A stretch of DNA of 51,876 bases from Spirochaetales bacterium (GTDB taxonomy: Bacteria > Spirochaetota > Spirochaetia > UBA9216): assembly GCA_003245835.1 (NCBI GenBank), contig QKCC01000314.1:1-51876 (forward strand). Reading direction: 5' to 3'. Below, piece after piece: positions 24,875-33,690 of the stretch. The notes below the pieces were generated by a model. That model made no database searches, had not been told where the DNA came from, and saw only the letters and a list, made by a program, of their open reading frames with translations. Made by a program: the position numbers and the translations under genes. The stretch's first letter is position 1; each line of letters starts with the position of its first letter.

Positions 24875-25839
24875 GCGAACTGAAATTAACTCAGAGCAGT
24901 ATTTGGAAGAGGATTACCAGCAAGGATAACCTCGGCGTCATCGCGATGATGATTGTCTTCATTATCATTGTTGTTTCATTCAGCGGTTCAAAATTTTTTA
25001 CCGGCAAGAATATTACAAACCTGCTGCGTTCCGTTTCGGTTGTAGGAATAATGTCATGCGCCGTCACCCTTGTAATGGTGTCGGGGAATATCGACCTGTC
25101 TCTGGGATGGATGATCGGTTTCTGCGCGGTTATTGCGGGTCAGCATTCGGCAAATTTCGGCGAGGCGCTCTTCTTTGCGGTTCTTGCAGGTCTTGGGTGC
25201 GGTGCGGTGAACGGGATACTTGTCGGCGGGCTGAAGCTTAACGCCTTCATCGGAACTTTGGGTACCATGTATGTATTCAAGGGAGTTACAACACTCTATT
25301 CAGACGGACAGTTTGTTACCGGACTTGAACCCAGTTCGGTTTTGGCTTTTGTCGGGCAGGGGCAGGTTCTGGGCATTCCGACGCCTATTCTGATTTTTGT
25401 TCTGTTTGCACTGGTATTCTGGTTCCTGCTGAAAAGGACGACCTTTGGTGCAAGGGTATACGCGGTCGGAGCTAATTCAGTTGCCGCCCGGGCTTCAGGA
25501 ATCCGGACAGGGTTAATTGTTATGGCCGTATATATGCTGGCAGGACTTTCCACCGGTGTTGCGGGTACTGTGCTGTATGCAAAGGTCATGTCGGTTCAGC
25601 CGTATTCGGGCGTTGGGCTGGAATTCGATGTCTTGACAGCAGTTGTCCTGGGCGGAACGAGTGTAACCGGCGGAAAAGGCAATGTAATCGGAACCATTCT
25701 CGGTGTTATTTTTGTCGGAATACTATCCAATGGTTTCACCCTTATGGGACTTGGTTCAAACGCAACCTACATAACCCAGGGGATTATCCTGCTCGTTGCG
25801 ATGTGGGCGGATGTCAAGAGTTCGGGAGGCTTGAAATAA
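24871..25839 (+). CDS. Sugar-type ABC transporter permease 1 (RbsC-like)
   Basis: This 322-residue inner-membrane permease has about 8-10 helices. The family motif 'AVVLGGTSVTGGKGNVIGT' near residue 255-275 contacts the ATPase. Its ATG overlaps the stop of the ATPase gene (ATGA), and its own stop (TAA, 25837-25839) overlaps the next permease's ATG by one base, so the three are tightly coupled. Confidence 0.92.
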   Translation: MSELKLTQSSIWKRITSKDNLGVIAMMIVFIIIVVSFSGSKFFTGKNITNLLRSVSVVGIMSCAVTLVMVSGNIDLSLGWMIGFCAVIAGQHSANFGEALFFAVLAGLGCGAVNGILVGGLKLNAFIGTLGTMYVFKGVTTLYSDGQFVTGLEPSSVLAFVGQGQVLGIPTPILIFVLFALVFWFLLKRTTFGARVYAVGANSVAARASGIRTGLIVMAVYMLAGLSTGVAGTVLYAKVMSVQPYSGVGLEFDVLTAVVLGGTSVTGGKGNVIGTILGVIFVGILSNGFTLMGLGSNATYITQGIILLVAMWADVKSSGGLK

Positions 25840-26831
25840 TGAGTGACAGACTGGCAAAGCTCAAACAAACACCTGTTGGAAGATTTTTTGATGAACACAA
25901 CAGTATTTATATTCTGATTCTTATTACGATTGCGGCTGTGATTACAGCTTCGCCCAAGTTTACCCGAATAGGCAACATAATTAACCTGACCCAGGCTATA
26001 AGCACATACGGCATACTTGCAATCGGGCTTACCTTTATATTTCTGGTACGGGGCATCGATTTATCGCTGGCATACCAGGTAGCTGTTGACGGAACATTGT
26101 TCGTTATGATCTGCAATACGTGGGGATTTATACCTGCGGTACTGATAACCATGCTTACAGGCTGTGCGCTCGGGTATCTGAACGGCACCATCGTTACAAG
26201 GCTAAGGATCCCTTCTCTTATCGGTACGCTTGCGGTTATGACGACCCTGAAGGGTGTTGTATTGATGCTGAATCATAACAACGGAAGCCGGATGGTTGAT
26301 ATCACTCTTTTTGGTGAGAAATTCTCAAGAATCTACAATATGAAGTTTCTGGGTTTTATTACTCCGACACATGTGATCTGTCTGGCTTTTCTTATAGTAC
26401 TCGGCCTGTTTCTTCGGTACAAGCGCAGCGGTGCTGAAATGTATGTAGTCGGAGGCAACCCCGAAGCCGGACTTTTTTCGGGCATCAACAATGACATGCT
26501 GACCCGGCTGGCGTTTACAATAGGCGGATTTTCAGCTTCGGTATGTTCAATGCTGGTTGTCATGAGAATGAATGCCTCTACCTACAATATGGGAGACAAC
26601 CTCGATATTATCGCAATCTGTTCAGTCGTTGTCGGCGGCGTGAAGATGCAGGGCGGCAAAGGTAATATGGCTATGACTATTATGGGCGTGGCGATAATAC
26701 AGATTATCAATAATGTGATGACAAAGCTCGGAATGAGGACTGCAATGCAGGCTCTTGTCACAGGTATAGTTGTTATTCTGGTTCTGGTACTGGACAAATT
26801 TACAAGCAGTATCAAGGAAAAAAGGGCTTGA
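25839..26831 (+). CDS. Sugar-type ABC transporter permease 2 (RbsC-like)
   Basis: This 330-residue second permease of the pair has 'CSVVVGGVKMQGGKGNMAMT' as its ATPase-contact motif and multiple hydrophobic helices. I chose ATG 25839 over an in-frame ATG 12 codons earlier because the earlier one lies within permease 1 and GGGAGG precedes 25839. Two different permeases imply a heterodimeric channel, as in the AI-2 importer LsrCD. Two strong hairpins follow before the binding-protein gene. Confidence 0.92.
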   Translation: MSDRLAKLKQTPVGRFFDEHNSIYILILITIAAVITASPKFTRIGNIINLTQAISTYGILAIGLTFIFLVRGIDLSLAYQVAVDGTLFVMICNTWGFIPAVLITMLTGCALGYLNGTIVTRLRIPSLIGTLAVMTTLKGVVLMLNHNNGSRMVDITLFGEKFSRIYNMKFLGFITPTHVICLAFLIVLGLFLRYKRSGAEMYVVGGNPEAGLFSGINNDMLTRLAFTIGGFSASVCSMLVVMRMNASTYNMGDNLDIIAICSVVVGGVKMQGGKGNMAMTIMGVAIIQIINNVMTKLGMRTAMQALVTGIVVILVLVLDKFTSSIKEKRA

Positions 26832-26878
26832 GGGAATTGCTGAAATATGGGTTTTTGGCAGTTCCAGCCCTGATTTAA

Positions 26879-26954
26879 CTGAAGAAGCTTTTACATTTCA
26901 TTGTTAAAGCTTCTTCAGAGGTTCTTTTGAAAACAACAGGTATTTGAAAGAACC
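26879..26954 (+). other. Tandem intercistronic hairpins before the binding-protein gene
   Basis: A perfect 13-bp stem, CTGAAGAAGCTTT (26879-26891) with AAAGCTTCTTCAG (26906-26918), is followed by an 8-bp stem, GGTTCTTT (26920-26927) with AAAGAACC (26947-26954). Neither has a T-run. Such structures between transporter and binding-protein genes often protect the binding-protein part of the mRNA from decay, so that it is made in excess. Confidence 0.6.
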
Positions 26955-26987
26955 CCAATTAAAAGAAAACTTATGGAGGATGAATAA

Positions 26988-27992
26988 GTGAAAAGATTTT
27001 TTACGGTTCTTTTGGTCATGATGATGGTGTTCGGTGCAGTATCTGCATTTGCTTCCGGACAGGGAGAAGGCGGTTCAGGAAAAGCTTCAAACGTAGCAGG
27101 CGACGTAAACGGAGATGGAGTTTTTACCATTTCATATATTGCTGTAACTACAACACTGGCTCCTTATCCTATCGATATTCTGAACCAGTTTATGGTTCTT
27201 GCGGATAGTAAGGGATGGGATCTTGAGGTTTATGACAGTAACGGCGATGTTAATACCCAGACCGAGCAGGTCGCATCAGTTATTTCAGATGAAGTAGCAG
27301 ACCTGGTAGTTCTTTTTCCGGTTGATTCTGGTGCTGCCGTTACATATGTTCAGGATTTTGCTGATGCAGGTATTGATGTGATCACACTCAGTTCCGATGT
27401 AAAAGAGGAAGGCCAGTCAGATGTTTACTGTTACGTAGGTCCTGATCAGAAAAACAGCCTCGTTAAGCCCGGTGCAGATTATATTATGAAAAACTTCAAA
27501 GCCGGTGCCAACTATGTAATCCTTTCAGGCTGGGAAGCCCAGTACGACTACATAGTTCGTGAAGCTGCAGTTAATGAATTCTTCGCAGGCAAAGGCTACA
27601 ACCAGCTTTCAGTAAAATACTGCGGAGCCTCAAGAGACAATGCGTATGAAGAAATGAGTGCCCTTCTTGTTGCCAACAAGAACATCGATTTCGTATTTGC
27701 ACTCTCTGATGAATTCGCTCTTGGAGGCATTCAGGCTATTAAGGAAGCCGGCTATAAACCCGGTCAGATATCTGTTGTTTCTCTTGAAGCCTTTATCGGC
27801 AGTATGACACAGCTGAAAGAAGGCTGGATGCAGATCACCGTAACCCAGACAGGATCCGACATTATCAATAAGCTCGACGAGGTTATTGGTTCATGGATGA
27901 AGGGTGAGGCCATAGATTACAGCCAGCTCTCTGTAGGTACACCTATAACAAAAGCAAATGCAGCTGATTGGGAATCAAAGCTTCCTTATTAA
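26988..27992 (+). CDS. Periplasmic sugar-type substrate-binding protein
   Basis: This 334-residue binding protein has a signal peptide (basic MKRFF, a hydrophobic core to about residue 20, then AFASGQGEGG). A type I periplasmic-binding fold ('DLVVLFPVDSGAAVTYVQDF', 'VISLEAFIG'-like strands) follows. The 'FASGQ' ending is characteristic of spirochaete binding proteins. GTG 26988 is preceded by GGAGGATGAA. Before the fold, residues 39-50 (DVNGDGVF) form an EF-hand-like loop that may bind calcium. A strong terminator follows. It delivers substrate to the two RbsC-like permeases upstream. Confidence 0.92.
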   Translation: MKRFFTVLLVMMMVFGAVSAFASGQGEGGSGKASNVAGDVNGDGVFTISYIAVTTTLAPYPIDILNQFMVLADSKGWDLEVYDSNGDVNTQTEQVASVISDEVADLVVLFPVDSGAAVTYVQDFADAGIDVITLSSDVKEEGQSDVYCYVGPDQKNSLVKPGADYIMKNFKAGANYVILSGWEAQYDYIVREAAVNEFFAGKGYNQLSVKYCGASRDNAYEEMSALLVANKNIDFVFALSDEFALGGIQAIKEAGYKPGQISVVSLEAFIGSMTQLKEGWMQITVTQTGSDIINKLDEVIGSWMKGEAIDYSQLSVGTPITKANAADWESKLPY

Positions 27993-28017
27993 TATTGTTT
28001 AATTCAAATCTATGGGA

Positions 28018-28046
28018 AGGGCGTCTTTTGGGACGCCCTTTTTTTC
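28018..28046 (+). terminator. Rho-independent terminator of the ABC importer operon
   Basis: AGGGCGTC (28018-28025) pairs with GACGCCCT (28032-28039), and seven T residues follow. The T-run abuts the stop codon of the convergent carbamate kinase gene. Confidence 0.92.
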
Positions 28047-29022
28047 AGTACGCTACTATTGTGGTTCCGGCCTTTCCGTCGATTGCTGCTTCGAGGTTTT
28101 CTACATCGGTAATAATCACCTTGTGCGAAGGGTTAGCCTGGATGAATTCAATCGATGCCATTATTTTCGGGGCCATCGATCCTTCGCCGAAATGTCCTTC
28201 AGCGTAATAATACCTTGCTTCCGCCAACGTCATTCTTGTCAGCTGCTGTTCATCGGGTTTTCCGAAATTGATGCATACCTGGGGTACGCTGGTAATAATT
28301 ATGAAAGTTTTTGCGCCTACGGAAAGCGCGATCTTCATACTTGCCAGATCCTTGTCGATTACACAATCGATTCCTTCGAGGGTTTTGTCCTTTTCATAGA
28401 AAACAGGTATTCCCCCGCCTCCGCCTGAGATTACGACATAGTTCTGCTCAAGCAGGAGCTTGATTGCATCTTTTTCTACTATATCAATGGGGTAAGGCGA
28501 CGCAACATAGCGCCTCCATCCGCGGCCGCTGTCTTCCTTGAGGGTCCAGTCTGTGTCCCTGCTGAGTACAGCTGCCTCCTCCTGGGAATAAAACGGGCCG
28601 ATCGGTTTTGTCGGATTCTTCATTGCCGGATCATGCCTGTCAACCAGTATCTGGGTGGGAATTGTTACAACGTTTCTCCAGATTCCGGCCCTGATCATAA
28701 TGTTTTGAAGGCATTGTTCTATCATATAGCCCATCGAACCTTCCGTCATCGCATCAGCAACTCCAAGCGGTGTCTCGGGAACCTTCTCTTTTGCTGAATC
28801 AACCATCAGCATCAGGTTTCCAACCTGGGGGCCGTTTCCGTGAGTGAGGACAAAGTTGTAACCCTTCTGCAGAAGGCTAACTACCGGAACCATCGATGAA
28901 CGTGTGTTGGCGAACTGCTGGTGAATATCCCCTTTCTCGCCTTTTTTTATTATAGCGTTCCCTCCGAGCGCAATCACTGCCAGATCACTGGGATTTTTCT
29001 TTTCAACAACAGCCTTTTTCAT
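28045..29022 (-). CDS. arcC: Carbamate kinase
   Basis: This 325-residue amino-acid-kinase-fold enzyme should convert carbamoyl phosphate plus ADP to ATP, ammonia and carbon dioxide, giving ATP in arginine or purine/allantoin breakdown. Family motifs are ALGGNAI near the N-terminus, THGNGPQVG, 'PTKPIGPFYS', 'GGGGGIPV' and the C-terminal 'GHFGEGSMAPKI'. AGGAGG precedes the ATG. No arginine deiminase or ornithine carbamoyltransferase gene is adjacent, so the carbamoyl phosphate source lies elsewhere. It converges with the ABC importer operon. Confidence 0.93.
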   Translation of the reverse strand: MKKAVVEKKNPSDLAVIALGGNAIIKKGEKGDIHQQFANTRSSMVPVVSLLQKGYNFVLTHGNGPQVGNLMLMVDSAKEKVPETPLGVADAMTEGSMGYMIEQCLQNIMIRAGIWRNVVTIPTQILVDRHDPAMKNPTKPIGPFYSQEEAAVLSRDTDWTLKEDSGRGWRRYVASPYPIDIVEKDAIKLLLEQNYVVISGGGGGIPVFYEKDKTLEGIDCVIDKDLASMKIALSVGAKTFIIITSVPQVCINFGKPDEQQLTRMTLAEARYYYAEGHFGEGSMAPKIMASIEFIQANPSHKVIITDVENLEAAIDGKAGTTIVAY

Positions 29023-29147
29023 ACCGCCTCCTGGGTTGTTTGTAGCACAATATGAAGATTATAAGACCCGGTATCTAAATCTGCAACAACATTAAGTAAA
29101 ATGATATTGCTGCTTAGAACGCTCTATCTGAACATCATTTAAAAGGC

Positions 29148-29176
29148 TTGACGCCGGGGCGTATTCCCATGACAAT
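29148..29176 (+). promoter_or_regulatory. Sigma-70-type promoter
   Basis: TTGACG (29148-29153) and GACAAT (29171-29176) are separated by 17 bp. They lie just upstream of the small membrane ORF and the secreted-protein gene and divergent from arcC. Confidence 0.5.
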
Positions 29177-29187
29177 GGAAAGCAGCT

Positions 29188-29268
29188 ATGAAAAGGAATG
29201 ATAAGATCTGGTGGGCTCTGTTTGCTCTCCTTGTGGTAATCCTGCTTATACTGCGTTTCTGTTTTTGA
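29188..29268 (+). CDS. Small single-span membrane peptide (26 residues)
   Basis: ATG 29188 to TGA 29268 encodes a basic, hydrophilic start (MKRND) followed by about 19 hydrophobic residues. This is a typical small membrane peptide. GGAAAG lies about 5 bases upstream. The next gene's ATG is 7 bp after the stop, and the GAGG serving that gene overlaps this stop, suggesting coupling. The function is unknown. The predicted transcription start is very close to the ATG, so it could instead be an untranslated leader. Confidence 0.4.
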   Translation: MKRNDKIWWALFALLVVILLILRFCF

Positions 29269-29275
29269 GGTGCGG

Positions 29276-29800
29276 ATGAAAAAAATTATAGTAGTTCTGT
29301 TTATATTAGCCGCCGGATCCGGTGTTTTCGCTCAGGCAGCGGATAATTCATTAACCGGAAAGTGGAGGGTTGACCCCTTCCTTGTCGAGCAGGAGGACGG
29401 TCTTCTCGTGGTGCCGGAAGCCGTTTATTCCTTTCCATATACCGGGATTACCGAAATGAATTTTCTCGATACCGGTTTTGTTGTCTTTACAATTGCAGGA
29501 GCTGAATACAGGGCTTTTTATGAAACTGAAGTACTTGATTTTGACAATCTGCAAATAAATTGTATGTTCAAGGACGGGGAATCGTTTATTGTAAAGCTTG
29601 CCAGAGCCGGCCGAGGCTGGAAATTCCTTTACAGAATCAGTGCCGATTCCGTCCTGAAGGGGATGACGGCCGAAGAAGACGCCGGCATGCAGCCTGATTC
29701 CAACCCGGCCGGGGCCGGAATGGATTTGACGGCGATGACTGATATGGAATCTGAGCCGGCGGCAGAAAGTCTTTACACAGGTATTATTATCAGGAAGTAG
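29276..29800 (+). CDS. Secreted hypothetical protein
   Basis: This protein has 174 residues from ATG 29276; an in-frame GTG two codons earlier overlaps the GAGG ribosome site. A clear signal peptide (MKKIIVVLFILAAGSGVFAQA, cleaved at about 20) precedes a beta-rich domain starting 'LTGKWRVDPF' that is reminiscent of lipocalin-type small barrels, and an acidic Met/Pro-rich linker (about 130-160). No catalytic motif was seen. It is followed 12 bp later by the sppA gene. Confidence 0.6.
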   Translation: MKKIIVVLFILAAGSGVFAQAADNSLTGKWRVDPFLVEQEDGLLVVPEAVYSFPYTGITEMNFLDTGFVVFTIAGAEYRAFYETEVLDFDNLQINCMFKDGESFIVKLARAGRGWKFLYRISADSVLKGMTAEEDAGMQPDSNPAGAGMDLTAMTDMESEPAAESLYTGIIIRK

Positions 29801-29812
29801 TCGGGGCAGTTT

Positions 29813-31429
29813 ATGAAATATGCAGTACTTGTGCTTACCGGTTCTTACAGAGAGACCGGAATTCAGACACACGGCTTATCAACCGCAGCCGGGAAAGAAG
29901 GTTTCCGTTTCGATCATTTTTATCTGAAGACCGAGGCGCTTATAAAAAAGAGAAAGGTACAGAAGGTTCTGATTGAATGCAGGCAGGACTTTTCTGCCGG
30001 GGTTTTCTCCGGTCTTGAAGAAATCTGTGAAAGAATTGAAGTGCTAAAACAGAACGGAAAGGAAGTTTTTTTCCATGCCGCCTCTTACGGTGTTCAGGAA
30101 CTTTATCTTGCCGCAGCCTGCAGTTATCGGCTGATCCATCCGATGGGAACCCTCAGGTTCTTCGGGGTATCGCAGTCTTTTGTTTTTGCTTCAAGGTTAA
30201 TGCGGCGCATTGGGATCGATTCTGAGGTAGTCAGAAGGGGCCGGTATAAAAGCGCCGGAGACTTGTACCGTACCGATTATCTTGAAGACCCGACGCGGGA
30301 ACAGTATGAACGGTTTCTCAATTCAGCGGCAGAAACCCTGCGGAACGGAATAATTTCGGGTTTCGGAAAAACATCCGAAGACCTCAGTACGCTTGAGAAC
30401 GGGCTTGTCCTGACTGCCGGCGAAGCGGCTGACTCAAGCTGGATTGATGAAATTGTGACCCTGAGCGATTTTAAAGGCCGCTGGGAGGACCAGAAGGACC
30501 GTGAGTTCAGCTTTCGGAAAATACCTTCCAAAACCGGGGGCAGGGGACTGCTTCCGAAAAAGCAGGTGGCCGTGCTGGTTTTTGAAGGGGCAATCGTAGA
30601 CGGGAAATCAAGAAGAGACCCTATGATGGGGCAGGCTGTAGGTGCCGAATCGTTTATACCGCACATCCGCAAGCTTCGTGAGAGCAAAAAAGTAAAAGCG
30701 GTAGTGCTCAGAATAAATTCAGGGGGCGGCTCAGCCTTCGCCTCGGAGGACATCGCTTCCGAATTACGGCTGCTGTCGGACGAGAAACCCGTGATTGTTT
30801 CAATGTCGGAAGTCGCCGGATCAGGCGGCTACTGGATATCATGCTGCGGAAAGAAAACCTTTGCATTGCCGACAACACTGACGGGTTCGATCGGAGTAAT
30901 CAGCATTTACCTGAACTGGTACAGGCTCCTCGAAAATGCGGGCATAACCTTCGGAACGATTAAAACCGGCGAATTTGCCGATACCGGATCTCCGTTCAGA
31001 AAACTGACTGAAAAAGAAAAGCAGATAATCGAAACGGATATAGACAATATGTACAGGAGTTTTCTTTCGATGGCTGCCGAGTTCAGGGATATGCCTGAAG
31101 AACAGTTGAATGCAGTTGCACAGGGCAGAATCTGGTCCGGAACGGACGCGGCTGAAAGAGGACTGGTCGATGCCGAAGGCGGTCTGAATGCGGCGATAGC
31201 CGAAGCTGCTGAAGCGGCAGGTTCTGTTCCCGGAAAGGTGTCGGTCAGGTTTTATCCGGAAGTACGCCACGGGCTTGCAGAACGACTGATTATGAATATG
31301 ACGAAGGGTGATGACGAATCCGCAGAGGCCGTCAGGAAGGTCTCGGGGATGATGAAAATCCTGACCGCAGCGGCGGTAAATACCGGTCCGCTCGCTTTGA
31401 TGGAAGAGGCTATATTCAGATGGAATTAA
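29813..31429 (+). CDS. sppA: Signal peptide peptidase SppA-type serine protease (long form)
   Basis: This 538-residue S49 peptidase has two tandem ClpP/crotonase-like domains. The N-terminal half supplies the general-base lysine (Lys146 in GRYKSAGDLY). The C-terminal half supplies the nucleophile (Ser337 in VAGSGGYW), after 'INSGGGSAFASEDI'. This is the E. coli SppA 67K layout, which cuts leftover signal peptides in the membrane. No N-terminal membrane anchor is predicted here, which is unusual; the protein may be peripheral or cytoplasmic. The last 10 bp overlap the PocR-AraC regulator gene, so the two are cotranscribed. Confidence 0.88.
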   Translation: MKYAVLVLTGSYRETGIQTHGLSTAAGKEGFRFDHFYLKTEALIKKRKVQKVLIECRQDFSAGVFSGLEEICERIEVLKQNGKEVFFHAASYGVQELYLAAACSYRLIHPMGTLRFFGVSQSFVFASRLMRRIGIDSEVVRRGRYKSAGDLYRTDYLEDPTREQYERFLNSAAETLRNGIISGFGKTSEDLSTLENGLVLTAGEAADSSWIDEIVTLSDFKGRWEDQKDREFSFRKIPSKTGGRGLLPKKQVAVLVFEGAIVDGKSRRDPMMGQAVGAESFIPHIRKLRESKKVKAVVLRINSGGGSAFASEDIASELRLLSDEKPVIVSMSEVAGSGGYWISCCGKKTFALPTTLTGSIGVISIYLNWYRLLENAGITFGTIKTGEFADTGSPFRKLTEKEKQIIETDIDNMYRSFLSMAAEFRDMPEEQLNAVAQGRIWSGTDAAERGLVDAEGGLNAAIAEAAEAAGSVPGKVSVRFYPEVRHGLAERLIMNMTKGDDESAEAVRKVSGMMKILTAAAVNTGPLALMEEAIFRWN

Positions 31430-32718
31430 ACGAATATTTTGTAAAAGCGGTAAACGCGGCTGAACATTATGCTGCAGCAACCGGGGTTGAATGTGTTGTG
31501 ATTGATGTCGACGGTAAAATTCTCGGGCCCGAGAGCGTTCCGCCCCGCGGAAGCGATTTCTGCCGTCAGCTTGAAAAAATATTCCCCGGCAACGAACTGA
31601 AATGCAGCCAGGTTCACCGTTACGGCAGTTATCAGGCTGAAAGGTTCGGCGGTAAATACATGTTTTTCTGCCCGATGTCGCTTCTTCACTGGACGTCGCC
31701 TCTTTACAAGGAGGGTGTGCTTGTCGGCGCCATGATGTGCGGTCCTGCCCTTATTATCGATTCTGAAGATTTTATCCGCAACGATCTTATTTCCGGAAAA
31801 AATCTTCCGGCCTCTGAGGTTTTCAGGCTGATGAAGCTTGCATCTGACATCCCGTCCGTGACGACTGAAAGATCCCGCAGCCTGTCGGAGCTGCTTTATC
31901 TGACGGCTGCCGGTATTTCCGAGCTTGATCATATCGAATACCAGCTTAACCAGGAAAACTCTGTTCAGCAGAAAGAGATTTCCGAGTACATCCAGTATAT
32001 CAAGACCATGGAGAAATCCGAAGCTGAGATTTCCCGTTATCCCTTCGAAAAAGAGACGGACTTGATTGATTACATCGAGAACGGTGAAACCGTGCGCGCC
32101 CGTGCCGCTCTGAATGAGATTCTCGGTAATGTTTTCTTTGCATCAGGCGGAGACATAAAGGTAATCCGCGCACGAGTGCTCGAGCTTGTTGTTCTGTTGT
32201 CAAGGGCTGCTGTCCGCGGCGGAGCGGATGCCGAGCAGATTTTCGGTATGAACTACCAGTATATAAACCGGATCAATTCATTCACAAGCATCGATGCGAT
32301 AGCATCCTGGCTGTCCAGAATTATTGTGAAATTTTCGGAGCTTGTTTTCGATATGCGTGATATCAAGCACGCCGATGCAATTCAGAGGGCGATGCAGTTT
32401 GTCAGGGAGAATTTTCAGAATAAAATCTCTCTCGATGAGGCTGCCGCCTGGGTAAATTTATCGCCGTCGTACCTGAGCAAACTCTTCAAGAAGGAACTGG
32501 ACAAGAATTTTAATGCCTACCTTAACCAGATAAGGGTCGAGAAGAGCAAGAACTATCTTCTGAATACCGATATACCCCTGATTGATATAGCCGGTATGTG
32601 CGGATTTGAAGATCAGAGCTATTTTTCAAAGGTATTCAAGAAGTATTCAGGCAATTCTCCGGGTAAATTCAGGGAAAGCCGCGGGCGGGCTTCCTCGGAT
32701 AACCAGGAAATTCACTGA
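31420..32718 (+). CDS. AraC-family regulator with PocR sensory domain
   Basis: This 432-residue protein has an N-terminal PocR ligand-binding domain (about 5-165) with the 'C..H..GSYQAERFGGKYMFFCP' signature, a helical linker, and a C-terminal AraC double helix-turn-helix (about 325-425: 'ISLDEAAAWVNLSPSYLSKL', 'DIAGMCGFEDQSYFSKVF'). PocR domains sense small hydrocarbon derivatives such as propanediol and often control B12-linked metabolism. It sits immediately upstream of the cobalamin-riboswitch-controlled methyl-transfer operon and is its likely activator. The ATG overlaps the sppA end. Confidence 0.88.
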   Translation: MELNEYFVKAVNAAEHYAAATGVECVVIDVDGKILGPESVPPRGSDFCRQLEKIFPGNELKCSQVHRYGSYQAERFGGKYMFFCPMSLLHWTSPLYKEGVLVGAMMCGPALIIDSEDFIRNDLISGKNLPASEVFRLMKLASDIPSVTTERSRSLSELLYLTAAGISELDHIEYQLNQENSVQQKEISEYIQYIKTMEKSEAEISRYPFEKETDLIDYIENGETVRARAALNEILGNVFFASGGDIKVIRARVLELVVLLSRAAVRGGADAEQIFGMNYQYINRINSFTSIDAIASWLSRIIVKFSELVFDMRDIKHADAIQRAMQFVRENFQNKISLDEAAAWVNLSPSYLSKLFKKELDKNFNAYLNQIRVEKSKNYLLNTDIPLIDIAGMCGFEDQSYFSKVFKKYSGNSPGKFRESRGRASSDNQEIH

Positions 32719-32802
32719 AACGGCTGAATTCGGGCCGAAATGGCCGATAAAAGTGGTGATATGCCACCGTGACACCCTATAACAGTTAAAAATATGCAAA
32801 AT

Positions 32803-32833
32803 TTGACAAAATAATTCAATACGGCTTCTTAAT
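32803..32833 (+). promoter_or_regulatory. Promoter of the riboswitch-controlled operon
   Basis: A consensus -35 TTGACA (32803-32808) is followed, after about 18 bp, by a weak -10-like TCTTAA (32827-32832). This is about 30 bp before the riboswitch. The poor -10 would fit an activator-dependent promoter. Confidence 0.4.
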
Positions 32834-32863
32834 CAGGGTTCATAATTCAAGTACAAAATTTTT

Positions 32864-32957
32864 ATTGCTGACCGGAAGGGAAGTGGAGTGAAATCCTCCC
32901 GCGAGCGCGTCACTGTGATGGCCTACGGCCGAAGCCAGGATGCTTTCTTTCAGCAGT
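32864..32957 (+). ncRNA. Cobalamin riboswitch
   Basis: Conserved elements occur in order: the closing stem ATTGCTG (32864-32870) with CAGCAGT (32951-32957), then GGAAGGGAAGTGG, GTGAAATCCTCCCGC, CACTGTGA (32911-32918) and the B12 box AAGCCAGGA (32932-32940). The aptamer is short, like the compact cobalamin class. A following stem, ATACTC with GAGTAT just before the GGAGAGAG ribosome site, could be the expression switch acting on translation. It lies 54 bp before the corrinoid protein start. Confidence 0.85.
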
Positions 32958-33010
32958 ATGTCATACTCGGCCTCGCGGTCAGGTAGAGTATCAATGGAGA
33001 GAGCAAACGT

Positions 33011-33646
33011 ATGGCAGATTTTGAAAAAATTTCCGAATTAATGCAGAAGGGTAAAGCTGATGAAGTAAAACAGCTCTGTGCTGATGCCCTGGCAGAAGGA
33101 ATCGGTCCGAAAGAGATTTTAGAGAAGGGCCTTCTTTCGGCAATGAATATTGTTGGAGCAAAGTTCAAAAACAATGAAGTTTTTGTTCCTGAGGTATTGA
33201 TTGCCGCGCGTGCAATGAACTTCGGTCTCGATGTACTCAAGCCTGCAATGGTCGGAGAAGACATTGAAGAGATCGGTAAGGTCGTTATCGGAACGGTAAA
33301 AGGCGACCTTCATGATATCGGAAAGAACCTTGTTAAAATTATGATGGAAGGCAAGGGGCTTACTGTTATCGATCTTGGCGCGGATGTTTCAGCCGAGAAG
33401 TTTATTGAAACAGCAACAAGAGAAGGAGCCAACATTATCGCATGTTCGGCACTGCTTACAACAACAATGACCCAGATGGAATCTATTGTTAAGGCAGCTG
33501 ACGACGCGGGTATCAGGGACAAGATAACAATCATGGTCGGCGGCGCACCGGTTACCCAGAAGTTCTGCGAAAGTATAGGTGCTGACATCTACGCCGCTGA
33601 TGCAGCTACAGCTTCAGAAAAAGCGCTCGAAGTCTGCACGAAATAA
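33011..33646 (+). CDS. Corrinoid (B12-binding) methyl-carrier protein
   Basis: This 211-residue protein has an N-terminal four-helix cap (about 1-85) and a Rossmann-like B12-binding domain (about 88-211). The cobalt ligand is His101 in GDLHDIG, and the cofactor-tail motifs 'SALLTTTM' and 'MVGGAPV' are present. The length and layout match MtmC/MtbC/MttC/MtaC carriers, which shuttle a methyl group between a substrate methyltransferase and a second methyltransferase. GGAGAG precedes the ATG. It is the first gene after the cobalamin riboswitch and is followed by its own terminator, implying more carrier than enzyme is made. Confidence 0.92.
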   Translation: MADFEKISELMQKGKADEVKQLCADALAEGIGPKEILEKGLLSAMNIVGAKFKNNEVFVPEVLIAARAMNFGLDVLKPAMVGEDIEEIGKVVIGTVKGDLHDIGKNLVKIMMEGKGLTVIDLGADVSAEKFIETATREGANIIACSALLTTTMTQMESIVKAADDAGIRDKITIMVGGAPVTQKFCESIGADIYAADAATASEKALEVCTK

Positions 33647-33690
33647 TACAAAACCGGCCTTTGAATCTGGTTTTCGGAAGATTATTTACA

